Assembly (NCBI RefSeq): GCF_002902845.1
Contig: NZ_PPTF01000002.1
Coordinates: 33,986 to 97,985, forward strand
Reading direction: 5' to 3'
Source of the DNA: Chromobacterium sinusclupearum
GTDB lineage: Bacteria > Pseudomonadota > Gammaproteobacteria > Burkholderiales > Chromobacteriaceae
Length of the DNA: 64,000 nucleotides
Shown here: piece after piece, positions 15,979-26,732 of the stretch
Layout: every line of letters begins with the position of its first letter
Position numbering within the stretch: the first letter of the stretch is position 1
The notes under the pieces: generated by a model
Seen by the model: the letters and a program-made list of their open reading frames with translations, nothing else
What the model was told of the DNA's origin: nothing
Databases searched by the model: none
Translations under genes and position numbers: made by a program

Positions 15979-17418
15979 TCAACTGGCCCGGGCGCTAGCA
16001 ACCGCGCCCGAAGCGGCAGCAGTGTCCTGCATCATGCCCGCCAATGCGCGCTGCATCTCCTGGCGCATGCTGTCCAACTGGCGCTGTTCATCGCGCGACT
16101 CGTCGGCCCCCGTGTTCGCCACCCGGTTGTTGGCCTGCAGGATCTGCTGATCGGCGCGCTCCACTGTGGCGGCGTAATCGCCGCCGCCGCGGGTGATGGT
16201 GTTGGCCGCCTGAGCAGTCTGTCCCATCGCGCCGCCCTTGGCTTCCCAGCGCCTGCCGCGCAGGTTGTTGGTGTCGAAAGCGTTTTGCTGAGTCGCCAGG
16301 TCCGATTCGATGTCCTCGACTGGCCGGTGCAGCGCCCCCATCTGCTGCTGGTCCAGACGCTTGTTGCTGGGCTGCAGTTTCACCGCGTTGTCGGCCACGC
16401 CATCCACCGTATCGGTCACGCCGCGCGCGGCGTTGCCTGGCAGGCCGGCGCCTTGCTGCGCCGGGCCCGGCGCAGGTTTCGTCGTGATCTGGGTCACGCC
16501 GTCCACCTTGTCCGAGCCCAGCTTGATGCTACCCTGGCTGGCCAGGCTGCTCTTGGCGGCCTTCAGCTCGGTTGTCAGCGTGTCCACCTTGACCTTGTTC
16601 TGCTTGAGCGCATCGCCCTGAATCTTGCTGCCCTTGAGCGACATGCCCAGACTGCCGGCGGCCAGCGAGGTGGACACGATGGCGCCTGCGGTGCTGCCGC
16701 CCAGCACATTGCCCGCCTCACGGTACATGGAGTCTTTGTTCAGATTGGCCAGCTCGCTGCCCAGGATAGTGTTGCGCTGGCTGTTTTGGCTGGCGGCATA
16801 AGCCAAGGCCACCATCAACAGGCAGATAGCGTCGAAAAGCGCACTCGCCGGATGCCCCATGCCCTTGATGCTCGCCAACCCCTCGTCCAAGACCTTCTTG
16901 ATCGACTCATCCTTCAGGTGGGTTTCCAGACTGTCCTTGGCGGCCTGCTCTTCCACTCCGTTGCTGGTGGGCACCAGACTCAGCAGCAGCGGAGCGATAT
17001 CGTCAAAATGCTCGCTCGCCTGGCGGACCTTGCTTTGGATGTTCGTCAAATGCTCGCTCGTTGCCCTAGTGGCGGGCATCATGTGCAATAGCAGAGGGAC
17101 GAGATCGTCGGACTGGGCGCCCACCTTGTTCTTGAGATGCTCCAGAACCTCGGAGGCAAACTTGTTGAACGATTCGTCCTGCAGGGTGTTTTCCAGCCAT
17201 GCTTTGGCAGCCTGCTTTTCCACTTCGCCGGCGGTGGGCGGCGTCAGCTCGGGCACCGACGTTTCGAAGGCCAGCTTTTGGACTCCAGCTTGCTGCACCA
17301 CGGTATCGACATTGCCGATATTGATCTGGTCGCCGCGTATCGGCGCCTTGGCCTCCGCCTCCTTGGCCTGGATGTGTGTGTTGACGCGGGCAGAAATATG
17401 GCTATTGGTCAGTAACAT
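15979..17418 (-). CDS. sipC: SipC translocator/effector with internal repeats (479 aa)
   Basis: The family signature GGSTAGAIVSTSLAAGSLG (about 245-263) followed by GMSLKGSKIQGDAL is clear. SipC forms the host-membrane pore with SipB and nucleates/bundles actin. A hydrophobic segment (LFDAICLLMVALAYAAS, 194-210) precedes it. The protein is about 70 aa longer than Salmonella SipC (409 aa). The extra length coincides with imperfect repeats in 66-184 (QAAK...L.DES and DD(L/I)xPLLL units). AGGAGA upstream supports the ATG. The chaperone would be SicA, two genes upstream. Confidence 0.92.
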   Translation of the reverse strand: MLLTNSHISARVNTHIQAKEAEAKAPIRGDQINIGNVDTVVQQAGVQKLAFETSVPELTPPTAGEVEKQAAKAWLENTLQDESFNKFASEVLEHLKNKVGAQSDDLVPLLLHMMPATRATSEHLTNIQSKVRQASEHFDDIAPLLLSLVPTSNGVEEQAAKDSLETHLKDESIKKVLDEGLASIKGMGHPASALFDAICLLMVALAYAASQNSQRNTILGSELANLNKDSMYREAGNVLGGSTAGAIVSTSLAAGSLGMSLKGSKIQGDALKQNKVKVDTLTTELKAAKSSLASQGSIKLGSDKVDGVTQITTKPAPGPAQQGAGLPGNAARGVTDTVDGVADNAVKLQPSNKRLDQQQMGALHRPVEDIESDLATQQNAFDTNNLRGRRWEAKGGAMGQTAQAANTITRGGGDYAATVERADQQILQANNRVANTGADESRDEQRQLDSMRQEMQRALAGMMQDTAAASGAVASARAS

Positions 17419-17435
17419 GAGAAATTCTCCTGAAT

Positions 17436-19729
<2,294 letters not shown>

Positions 19730-19818
19730 TCACCAACCCGGCAGAGCTGGCTGTAGGGCGAAAACCACCCTTGCAGCCATTGAACTCCGGATGGCGGGGT
19801 AAAACATTCAGTAATCGC

Positions 19819-20916
19819 TCATTTATGCGTTGCGGCAGATGGCGCGGCCTCCTCGGCCTGCGGCGGCGCGAGAGGCACCGCTTCCTGCACGCCTGCGTTT
19901 TCCACCTGCTCCAGCCACACCAGAAGACGGAGGACGTCATCCACTTCTTCCAGGCTGACGTAGTCGTAGCGTTTATGGGTGGCGTAGATGCGTCGAGCCA
20001 GCTTCACATCGGTGATAACCGGGACGCCCATTTTCTCGGCGTGAGCACGAACGGCCAGCGCACGCTGATTGGCCTCGCGTACCGAAATCAGCGGAATGGG
20101 CAGCAGCTCTGGCTTGAAATAGATGCCTATAGCAAGGTGCGTCGGGTTGGCGATGATGAGGCGAGAGTTCTCCACGTCAGACTTCACCTGCTCGGACAGG
20201 ATCTCCAGATGCGCTTCGCGGCGGCGCGACTTGATCTCAGGGTTGCCTTCCTGCTCCTTCATCTCGCGCTTGACCTCTTCCCTGTCCATCTTCATGTCTT
20301 TCATGAACAACAGGTACTCGGCGACCGCATCCAGAATCAGCACCACCACGATGCATCCCAGGCAAACCAGCACAAGCGACAACAGCAGCTCCCGCCACAC
20401 CGCCGCCATGCCCATCGGGCTACCATTGAGTTGTGAAAACAACAAGCCCTTGTGCTGGTACCAGACCACGGTCACCGCTACCGCAAAGCTAGTCAGATAG
20501 AGCAGCGCCTTCGCCGCCTCCTTGATCGTGCGCAGGCTGAACAGCTTCTTGAAACCGTTGACCGGGTTGAGTACGGACAGATCGAACTTCAAGGCCTCGC
20601 TGGCCAACACGAAACCGCTCTGCAGCAAGGCAGGCAATGACGAGGCCACGATGCACAGCAGCAGGATGGGCAGCAGCAGCTTGAGTCCCAGCCAGAACAC
20701 AGCCTGCGCATAGCCCTGCATATCCTGCTGAAAACCACCAGTCAGCACCTGGCGGAATGCCCCCATCAACTCAACCAGTGAGCCGAAAGACACCAGATAG
20801 GCTACGCCACACAGCGTGAGGCAAGCGACGATCAGATCGCGGCTCTTGAAGGATTGGCCTTTCTTGGCCGCGTCCCGCAGCCGCTTGCGGGTGGGTTGTT
20901 CCGTCTTGTTCGCCAT
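19819..20916 (-). CDS. spaS: SpaS/SctU export switch protein
   Basis: The 365-aa protein begins MANKTEQPTRKRLRDA, typical of SctU/FlhB. Four hydrophobic segments occupy about residues 30-200. The cytosolic domain carries the autocleavage motif N257-P-T-H260 (IIANPTHLAIGIY). Cleavage after Asn switches specificity from early to translocator substrates together with SpaN. The start is 1 nt beyond the spaR stop, so translation is coupled. It ends the spa operon. Confidence 0.96.
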   Translation of the reverse strand: MANKTEQPTRKRLRDAAKKGQSFKSRDLIVACLTLCGVAYLVSFGSLVELMGAFRQVLTGGFQQDMQGYAQAVFWLGLKLLLPILLLCIVASSLPALLQSGFVLASEALKFDLSVLNPVNGFKKLFSLRTIKEAAKALLYLTSFAVAVTVVWYQHKGLLFSQLNGSPMGMAAVWRELLLSLVLVCLGCIVVVLILDAVAEYLLFMKDMKMDREEVKREMKEQEGNPEIKSRRREAHLEILSEQVKSDVENSRLIIANPTHLAIGIYFKPELLPIPLISVREANQRALAVRAHAEKMGVPVITDVKLARRIYATHKRYDYVSLEEVDDVLRLLVWLEQVENAGVQEAVPLAPPQAEEAAPSAATHK

Positions 20917-20917
20917 C

Positions 20918-21694
20918 TCAGCGCCCCCCCCCTGTGAGCCAGGCAGGCAAGGCTGATGCGGGGAAGGCCAGTTGCGCCACCTTGTCCGGCAGCACCGGCC
21001 CAAAGTAGAACAGCAGCATCAGCAAAGCGATGAGGCTTTTCACCGTCAGCGACACAGAGAATGCGTTCATCTGCGGCGCAAAGCGCGACAGCAGGCCAAG
21101 CACCACCTCGGACAGCAGCAAGGCCGCCACCACCGGGCTGGCCAACACTACTGCCTGGCTCACCACTTTGTTGAGCAGGCCCAGCAATGGCGTCAGCTGC
21201 GGGGTACACAGTCCGAGCGGATCGCACAGCTGATAGCTTTGCTGGAATACGTCCAGCATCAACCCCACCCCGCCGCCCTGCAGATAAACCACGGCGGCGA
21301 ACATATTGAATAGATTTGCCATCTCCGAGGTATCCACCCCGTTGGCCGGGTCTATGCTGCTGCTCAGCGTGGCGCCACGCTGGTTATCGATAACGCTGCC
21401 CAACGCGTGAAATACCCAGAAAGGCCAAGCCAGAAGACAAGCCAGGATCACACCTATCCCGGCCTCCCGTGCGATCAGCAACAGATAAGGCAGCGTCTGG
21501 AACGGCGGCAGCTCGCCCGCGGCGTACGGCCACAGCCCCAGCGCGACCAGCATGGTCACTGCGGTGCGCACCACGCCGTTGAGCACGTTACTGTTCAAAA
21601 AAGGCAGCACAAAGAAAACCGGCGCCACTCTGGCAAACCCGAGCGCCGCGGACGCCACCCAGCCGTGAATTTCGAAAAACAACCCAAACTGCAT
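20918..21694 (-). CDS. spaR: SpaR/SctT export gate component
   Basis: The 258-aa membrane protein has about six to eight hydrophobic segments and the SctT/FliR beginning (LGFARVAPVFFVLPFL). One copy joins the SpaP-SpaQ helical export gate. The 3' end contains a run of nine G on the coding strand (plus-strand C run at 20924-20932), encoding three glycines immediately before the terminal Arg and the stop. Slippage there would alter the C-terminus and possibly affect coupling to spaS, which starts 1 nt after the stop. Confidence 0.95.
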   Translation of the reverse strand: MQFGLFFEIHGWVASAALGFARVAPVFFVLPFLNSNVLNGVVRTAVTMLVALGLWPYAAGELPPFQTLPYLLLIAREAGIGVILACLLAWPFWVFHALGSVIDNQRGATLSSSIDPANGVDTSEMANLFNMFAAVVYLQGGGVGLMLDVFQQSYQLCDPLGLCTPQLTPLLGLLNKVVSQAVVLASPVVAALLLSEVVLGLLSRFAPQMNAFSVSLTVKSLIALLMLLFYFGPVLPDKVAQLAFPASALPAWLTGGGR

Positions 21695-21700
21695 GGTGCG

Positions 21701-21961
21701 CTAACCTCGGCTCAGCGCAAGCCGCATCACCTCACGGCCAAAACCAAGCAAGGTTTCGCCGTACCAGCCGGATAGCAAGAACAGGCAAAGACTGACGCCG
21801 AATAGCTTGATGCCGAATGGCAGAGTCTGTTCCTGCAGCTGCGTCACCGTCTGAAACAGACCAATCAAGAGACCGATGACAGTGGCGACGATGACGGGCC
21901 AAGCCGACATCAGCAAAACCAAGTACAGCGCCTTGTTGCCGGCGAATACCAGATCATTCAT
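21701..21961 (-). CDS. spaQ: SpaQ/SctS export gate component
   Basis: The 86-aa protein has two transmembrane helices ([21 protein letters not shown] and a second C-terminal one ending [16 protein letters not shown]), with the polar loop [14 protein letters not shown] between them that is diagnostic for SctS/FliQ. GAGGGAG 6 nt upstream supports the start. Four copies normally wrap around SpaP5-SpaR1 in the gate. Confidence 0.96.
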   Translation of the reverse strand: MNDLVFAGNKALYLVLLMSAWPVIVATVIGLLIGLFQTVTQLQEQTLPFGIKLFGVSLCLFLLSGWYGETLLGFGREVMRLALSRG

Positions 21962-21980
21962 GACAACTCCCTCGTCGGCA

Positions 21981-22646
21981 TCACTTCGCCAGGTCCAGGT
22001 ATTGCAACACCAGCCCCTTGGACAGCATGGTCCACCCGTCCAGCGCTACAAACAACACGAGTTTGATGGGTACAGAGATGGTCACCGGACTCATCATCAT
22101 CATACCCAGCGCCAGCAGAATGCTGGAAATCACCAGATCCACCACTACAAAGGGCAGGTAGAGATAAAAGCCGATCTTGAAAGCGCTCTTGATCTCGCTA
22201 AGCGCGTATGCGGGCAGCAACGCAAAGATGGATGGCCGCTCATCGGCAGCGGCCGGCAGGGCAACGTTTTCGCGCTCAGCGCGCTCGGCCTGCGCCTTTT
22301 CGAAGAAGCGCACCAGTTCAGGATCAGAGTATTTGCGCAGATAGTCGCGGTAGCCATCCAGTCCGTTGTCAACGAAACCGCTGACAGCAGACACGCTGGT
22401 AAAGCTGACCTGCTCCTCTTGGTAATAGCTGTACCCCTGCTGCGCGATGGGCAGCATCACGAACATGGACAACATCAAGGCAATGCCGTTGAGCGTCATG
22501 TTGGACGGAACTTGCTGCAAGCCCAGTGCGTTGCGCACCATGACGAACACGATGGAAAACTTGATAAAACAGGTCCCCGAGGCAATCAGGAATGGCAGCA
22601 GCGTGGCGAACGCCAGCAGCGCTATCATCGAGATATCATTCGACAT
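21981..22646 (-). CDS. spaP: SpaP/SctR export gate component
   Basis: The 221-aa protein begins [19 protein letters not shown] and carries the SctR/FliP hallmarks ([49 protein letters not shown]). Five copies form the central gate in the inner membrane. The ATG at 22646 lies within the end of spaO (11-bp overlap). A GTG four codons earlier is the alternative start. Confidence 0.96.
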   Translation of the reverse strand: MSNDISMIALLAFATLLPFLIASGTCFIKFSIVFVMVRNALGLQQVPSNMTLNGIALMLSMFVMLPIAQQGYSYYQEEQVSFTSVSAVSGFVDNGLDGYRDYLRKYSDPELVRFFEKAQAERAERENVALPAAADERPSIFALLPAYALSEIKSAFKIGFYLYLPFVVVDLVISSILLALGMMMMSPVTISVPIKLVLFVALDGWTMLSKGLVLQYLDLAK

Positions 22647-23526
22647 CGCCCGTTCCACCCATCCACTCGTTTACCTCCACCCCCAACTGGCCATCCAGCT
22701 GCACCAGCTCACCGCGACCGATCAACGCGCCGTTGGCGCGCACCTCCATCTGCCGTTCGGCCTCTACCGGCAGTGGCAACAGCTGCCCCTGACAAAGGGA
22801 CTGCAGCTCCGCCAGCGTCAGATGGCTGCGATGCAATACGAACTCCAGCCTCACCGGCAGCTGCCCCATGCCCAACATGGGTTCAACCTCATCCTGAATT
22901 TCCTGTTGTTCCTGCCATTCCATGGTGATTCCCTCCTCAAGGATTTGATAAAAGCCCAGGGTCTTTTCGTAACAGCGCACCGCTGATGCCGGCTCGCGCA
23001 CCAAAAGCACATCGCCACACGCCACGCGCTTGAGCAGCTCCAGGCTCACAGAACTGTCACCAACGACAAAGCGTAGCGGCCAGCCAAGGTTGTCCAACGC
23101 CGGGGTATCGGCCAACTCTGGTTCGGGAGCACTCTCCAGCCAAAGGGGGCCGCTGGCGCTCATGACCCGCAACAGCGGCCGCTGCGGCAGCGCAGTGCCG
23201 GCCACAGGCTCGCCCAGCCAGAGACGCTGGTAGGCCAGTTCAGGAATGGGCAGTTCTAGCGGCTGCTCAACGGCAGCCAGCCATGGCAGCACCTGCGCCT
23301 CGATACCTGCGGCGGAGGCCAGCCCGGCCAATTCCGGCGCCACATGCGCCAGCCAGCCACTTGGCTGCATCCAGCCTCGCCAGCGGTGGTCGGCGTCCGC
23401 CAAGGGCAACCAGACGCCGTGCCGTGGCGGCGTCTCCAGCGCCACATCCCAGCCCTGGCGACGCCAGACCGCCGCGACAAGTTCGAGCGCGTGCTGAGCC
23501 TTATCCATCCGTTTTAACTTCAGCAT
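22636..23526 (-). CDS. spaO: SpaO/SctQ sorting-platform (C-ring) protein
   Basis: The 296-aa protein has a C-terminal SPOA domain (about 220-290; LPVRLEFVLHRSHLTLAEL, ANGALIGRGELVQLDGQLGVEVNEW), the fold shared with FliN/FliM. It forms the cytoplasmic pods with OrgA, OrgB and InvC that queue substrates. In Salmonella an internal start makes a short C-terminal form; I did not find a clear internal ribosome site here. It overlaps spaN by 7 bp and spaP by 11 bp. Confidence 0.9.
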   Translation of the reverse strand: MLKLKRMDKAQHALELVAAVWRRQGWDVALETPPRHGVWLPLADADHRWRGWMQPSGWLAHVAPELAGLASAAGIEAQVLPWLAAVEQPLELPIPELAYQRLWLGEPVAGTALPQRPLLRVMSASGPLWLESAPEPELADTPALDNLGWPLRFVVGDSSVSLELLKRVACGDVLLVREPASAVRCYEKTLGFYQILEEGITMEWQEQQEIQDEVEPMLGMGQLPVRLEFVLHRSHLTLAELQSLCQGQLLPLPVEAERQMEVRANGALIGRGELVQLDGQLGVEVNEWMGGTGDVE

Positions 23527-24593
23527 CCGCTTTCATCCTCTTCATCCTGCCGCGGCTGCTGCTGTCCACGCCCTTCGCCGCCATCCCGCGCCAACTGCCA
23601 TTGCTGAGGATTTCCCGACTGCCACTGCTCGCCCAAGCGTTGCGCGACCAGCGCATCCGACGGCTGCAGCAGCAAGCTGCCGCTGAGCCCCCCCTGCACG
23701 GTTACCGAGTGCTCGTTCCCCCAGCGCCGGAATTGATACGTCAAACCGTTTTGCGTCGCTGGCGCGGCAGTGCCTACCGTTGAGGCCGTAGCTTCGCCCG
23801 ACATCCTCCTCTGAGCCGCCGCCGGCGCCTGCTTCGCCGCGCGCAGGCGCTCTGCGTGAGACGATGCCTGAGTCAAAGGGATGAGGTCGGGCATGGGTTG
23901 AGGAGAGGCAAGCGGAACGGTATGGGGGGACGCGTTCTTTTTCATGCGGGACAGCGCGTCCTTGCTGCGCGCCAAGGCTGGCTCGCCCAGCTCCACGGCC
24001 GACTGCCTCACCACCTGGAGGTTTAGGTCCTGCTCGCCCTCCTGGATCGGCCCCTGTCCGGCGACAAAGGGCATCAGCATCCCCACCCGAGCATCCCTCT
24101 TCGTCAGCAGGAAATCGCCTAGCGGCTCGCCGCGTTGCTGTTCCCCCTCCGCGAGCACCGGTTTGCCCTGTCTGGCGTCATTCATCGCCAGCGCGACGTC
24201 GCCGTGCTTTTGCGCCCTCAGCCCGATGGCCGCGAGCGCCAACTTGCCTGGCCGAGCATCCAGCAACGGCGACTTATCCTTCTTGTCCGGTTCGTTCGCG
24301 AGCTCCAGTCTGTCCTGGCGATCCGTCGTGCCTACTTTTATCTCGACCTCTGTCGGGACGGATTCATTACGGCGTCGTAAGGCCAGCGCCTGCGGCTGCT
24401 GAGCTTGCCAAGCGAGTTGGTATTTGGCCAGCTCAGGCTCCAGGGCCGGCTCGCGGCTACGCTCGTCTTCGTCACGCGGCCGGTGCTGATCCCGGGCCTT
24501 CTCCAGAGCCAGCTCGTCCAGAGAGCTCCCCGGCCCATCCGACAGCGGCGCTGGCGCCCCACTGGGCTGAGCGATAGAGATCATGGCCTCCAT
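23520..24593 (-). CDS. spaN: SpaN/InvJ (SctP) needle-length regulator
   Basis: The 357-aa protein is hydrophilic and low-complexity and has no membrane segment. The C-terminal region (about 280-345; LTYQFRRWGNEHSVTVQG, SDALVAQRLGEQW) resembles the structured T3S4 substrate-switch domain of InvJ/SpaN. Position between spaM and spaO makes the assignment firm even though the family diverges fast. It is secreted early and, with SpaS, sets needle length and substrate switching. The start overlaps the spaM stop by 13 bp; GAGAGGAC precedes the ATG. Confidence 0.88.
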   Translation of the reverse strand: MEAMISIAQPSGAPAPLSDGPGSSLDELALEKARDQHRPRDEDERSREPALEPELAKYQLAWQAQQPQALALRRRNESVPTEVEIKVGTTDRQDRLELANEPDKKDKSPLLDARPGKLALAAIGLRAQKHGDVALAMNDARQGKPVLAEGEQQRGEPLGDFLLTKRDARVGMLMPFVAGQGPIQEGEQDLNLQVVRQSAVELGEPALARSKDALSRMKKNASPHTVPLASPQPMPDLIPLTQASSHAERLRAAKQAPAAAQRRMSGEATASTVGTAAPATQNGLTYQFRRWGNEHSVTVQGGLSGSLLLQPSDALVAQRLGEQWQSGNPQQWQLARDGGEGRGQQQPRQDEEDESGC

Positions 24594-25027
24594 TGTGTCC
24601 TCTCTTCCTGTTCGGCCTCTTCCTGCCGCAGCTGGAGCAAACGCTCCTGCTTGCGCACCTGGCTAGCCCAACGTTGATACTTGTCTTTCTTGCGCAGCCA
24701 GCTATGACGCTCGAACTGGCGTTCATCGCGACGCATGGCCAGCGCCTGGCGCTGCTCGCCCAGCTGCGCCAATTGCAGATTTAAGTTCTGCAACTGACGG
24801 CGCAGCACCGCCTGCTTGCGTAGCAGTGCGGACAACTGGCCACGGTCCAGCACGGCGCCTGTCGGCCGCTGCGTTTCCAGCAAATGGCGTAGACCTTGAG
24901 CCTGCGCGACCAATGCATCTGCATCGACGCGCAACGCGTCGTCCTCGCGCGCCAACTGCGCCAATTGCACCTCGCAGCGCTGCTGGGATGCGGCGCTGCG
25001 CCGCTGCAAACTGTGGATCTTAGCCAT
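24581..25027 (-). CDS. spaM: SpaM/InvI (SctO) stalk protein
   Basis: The 148-aa protein is almost entirely an Arg/Gln/Leu-rich coiled coil ([19 protein letters not shown]), like SctO/FliJ stalk proteins that link the ATPase hexamer to InvA. The ATG at 25027 ([10 protein letters not shown]) is preferred over one three codons upstream by comparison with SpaM (147 aa). It overlaps invC by 8 bp and spaN by 13 bp. Confidence 0.9.
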   Translation of the reverse strand: MAKIHSLQRRSAASQQRCEVQLAQLAREDDALRVDADALVAQAQGLRHLLETQRPTGAVLDRGQLSALLRKQAVLRRQLQNLNLQLAQLGEQRQALAMRRDERQFERHSWLRKKDKYQRWASQVRKQERLLQLRQEEAEQEERTQWRP

Positions 25028-26309
25028 TAAGCGCATGCATGCCCCGCAAGGTGTTGTCGAAAGAAGAATGCTCTTGCAACGGCTGGCGCAGCCATTGCCG
25101 TAGCGGGTCGCGCATGCGCATCACCCGGTCATTGTCGGGGTTGTCTCCCTGGCGATACTCGCCCAGGTCGACAAAGACTTGCAGCTCATCCAAACGTCCC
25201 ATCAGCGTGCGCACGCCGCTGGCCAACTGCTGATGCCCCGGGTCCGTGACCTGACCCGCGACGCGACTGGCGCTCTTGAGCACGTCAATGGCCGGGTAAT
25301 GACCTTGACCCGCCAGCTTGCGGCTCAGATAAATGTGGCCATCCAGAATGGAACGGATCTCATCCGCCATGGGATCCGGCTCGTCGTCGCCTTCGAGCAG
25401 AACGGTGTAGAAGGCAGTGATGCTGCCGTTATGCGTAGCGCCGGGACGCTCCAACAGACGCGGCAGACTGTCGAACACGGAGGCCGGGTAACCGCGCCGC
25501 GCCGGCGGCTCGCCGGCCGCCAAAGCCACGTCGCGCAACGCGCGGGCGTAACGCGTCATTGAATCGACGAACAGCACCACCTTCTTACCCTGGTCGCGGA
25601 AGTATTCGGCCACGGTAGTGGCCAGAAGCGCGGCGTTGCAACGGTCGACCGAGGCGTAGTCCGAGGTGGCGAATACCAGCACACAGCGTTCGCGCTTGGG
25701 CGAGGCTCGCAGCGCTTCGACGAACTCAGTCACTTCTCGACCACGCTCTCCAATCAAACCGACGACAAAGACGTCGGCCTCGGTCTGGTCTATCAGCATG
25801 TGCATCAGCATGGTCTTGCCGCAGCCCGCCGAAGCGAAAATGCCCACCCGCTGGCCGACACCGCAGGTGAGTAGTCCGTCTATGGCTCGCACACCGGTAA
25901 TCAGTGGCTCGCGCACCCCCGCGCGGCTCGAATACGGTGGTGGATCGGCGTCCACGCCGCGTTCCTCGCCCCCAACGCCGGACTCGGGACCGAAACGTTC
26001 GATGATCTGCCCGGTTGGATCTAGAACTGCGCCAAGCGCAGCCTGGCCGATCCAGGCCGACAGCGTACGCCCGGTTGGCTGCAGCACTGCTTCGCGGGTG
26101 AGACCTCGCGGGTTGCCGATCAAGCAGAGTACTGCGCGTTCATGCGTCAGCCCCACCACCTGGGCCCGCGCCACGACTTCGCTCTCCTGCCAATTGCGAC
26201 GGATCTCGCATAGTTCGCCGATGGCCACCCCAGGTAACGCGGCTTCCAAGATGGGGCCGGAGAGCCGCTGCGGGTATGCTAGGCGGCGCAACAGGCGTGG
26301 CGCTTTCAT
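25020..26309 (-). CDS. invC: InvC/SpaL (SctN) T3SS ATPase
   Basis: The 429-aa protein matches SctN/FliI: Walker [12 protein letters not shown] (156-166), then [14 protein letters not shown] and the Walker B region [18 protein letters not shown]. It forms the hexamer at the base of the export gate that strips chaperones (InvB, SicP, SicA) and unfolds substrates. The start overlaps the invB stop (ATGA). Confidence 0.97.
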   Translation of the reverse strand: MKAPRLLRRLAYPQRLSGPILEAALPGVAIGELCEIRRNWQESEVVARAQVVGLTHERAVLCLIGNPRGLTREAVLQPTGRTLSAWIGQAALGAVLDPTGQIIERFGPESGVGGEERGVDADPPPYSSRAGVREPLITGVRAIDGLLTCGVGQRVGIFASAGCGKTMLMHMLIDQTEADVFVVGLIGERGREVTEFVEALRASPKRERCVLVFATSDYASVDRCNAALLATTVAEYFRDQGKKVVLFVDSMTRYARALRDVALAAGEPPARRGYPASVFDSLPRLLERPGATHNGSITAFYTVLLEGDDEPDPMADEIRSILDGHIYLSRKLAGQGHYPAIDVLKSASRVAGQVTDPGHQQLASGVRTLMGRLDELQVFVDLGEYRQGDNPDNDRVMRMRDPLRQWLRQPLQEHSSFDNTLRGMHALNG

Positions 26310-26713
26310 CGCAGCAAAGACCCGCTGAAGCGCTCCAGACCATCAAAGAAGCCATTCAGCGCCTCGGAAAAGCGGCTGCCATCTACCAAATAGTCTGGAT
26401 GCACCAAGGCCTTGAGTGCAAGCGAGCCGTCCTGCACTGTCAGCTGCAGCTGGCCGCCCCGTGCAAAGCCGCAGCCCTGCATCAGCGCCGCCAGCAACTC
26501 ACTGCCACGCTGGCTAATCACGGCATCGCTGTAGTCTCCGATGAGTGACCATAGCCACAGCTCGTCGTCCTGGACGCTGATATAGATGCTCGGCAGCTCG
26601 TGCAGGTCGAGTGCGATGGTGGAATGGCTGTCCAACTCGCCGACCAGAGAGGGGTCGCAGCCACTCTCCTCCAGTGCTGCGCGAACCAGTTGGGCAATAT
26701 CCGGGGTATACAT
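26306..26713 (-). CDS. invB: InvB/SpaK effector chaperone
   Basis: The 135-aa acidic protein resembles InvB/Spa15: an N-terminal helix ([16 protein letters not shown]), strands ([20 protein letters not shown]) and a C-terminal helix that ends SGSLLR. In Salmonella InvB escorts SipA and SopE-type effectors. Located between invA and invC as in SPI-1. It would be the likely chaperone for the long SipA and perhaps for unassigned effectors here that lack a neighbouring chaperone. Confidence 0.93.
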   Translation of the reverse strand: MYTPDIAQLVRAALEESGCDPSLVGELDSHSTIALDLHELPSIYISVQDDELWLWSLIGDYSDAVISQRGSELLAALMQGCGFARGGQLQLTVQDGSLALKALVHPDYLVDGSRFSEALNGFFDGLERFSGSLLR

Positions 26714-26732
26714 GTGCGGAATCCTCTAGGGC

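Noticed and set aside
15834..16001. N-terminal extension of sipD
   Set aside because: The frame is open, but the sequence has no family similarity and covers a GC-rich intergenic hairpin. The ATG at 15833 gives the usual length.
21876..22928. 350-aa plus-strand open frame over spaQ-spaO
   Set aside because: It covers well-identified spaP and spaO in antisense, and its His/Gln/Arg-rich product has no domain.
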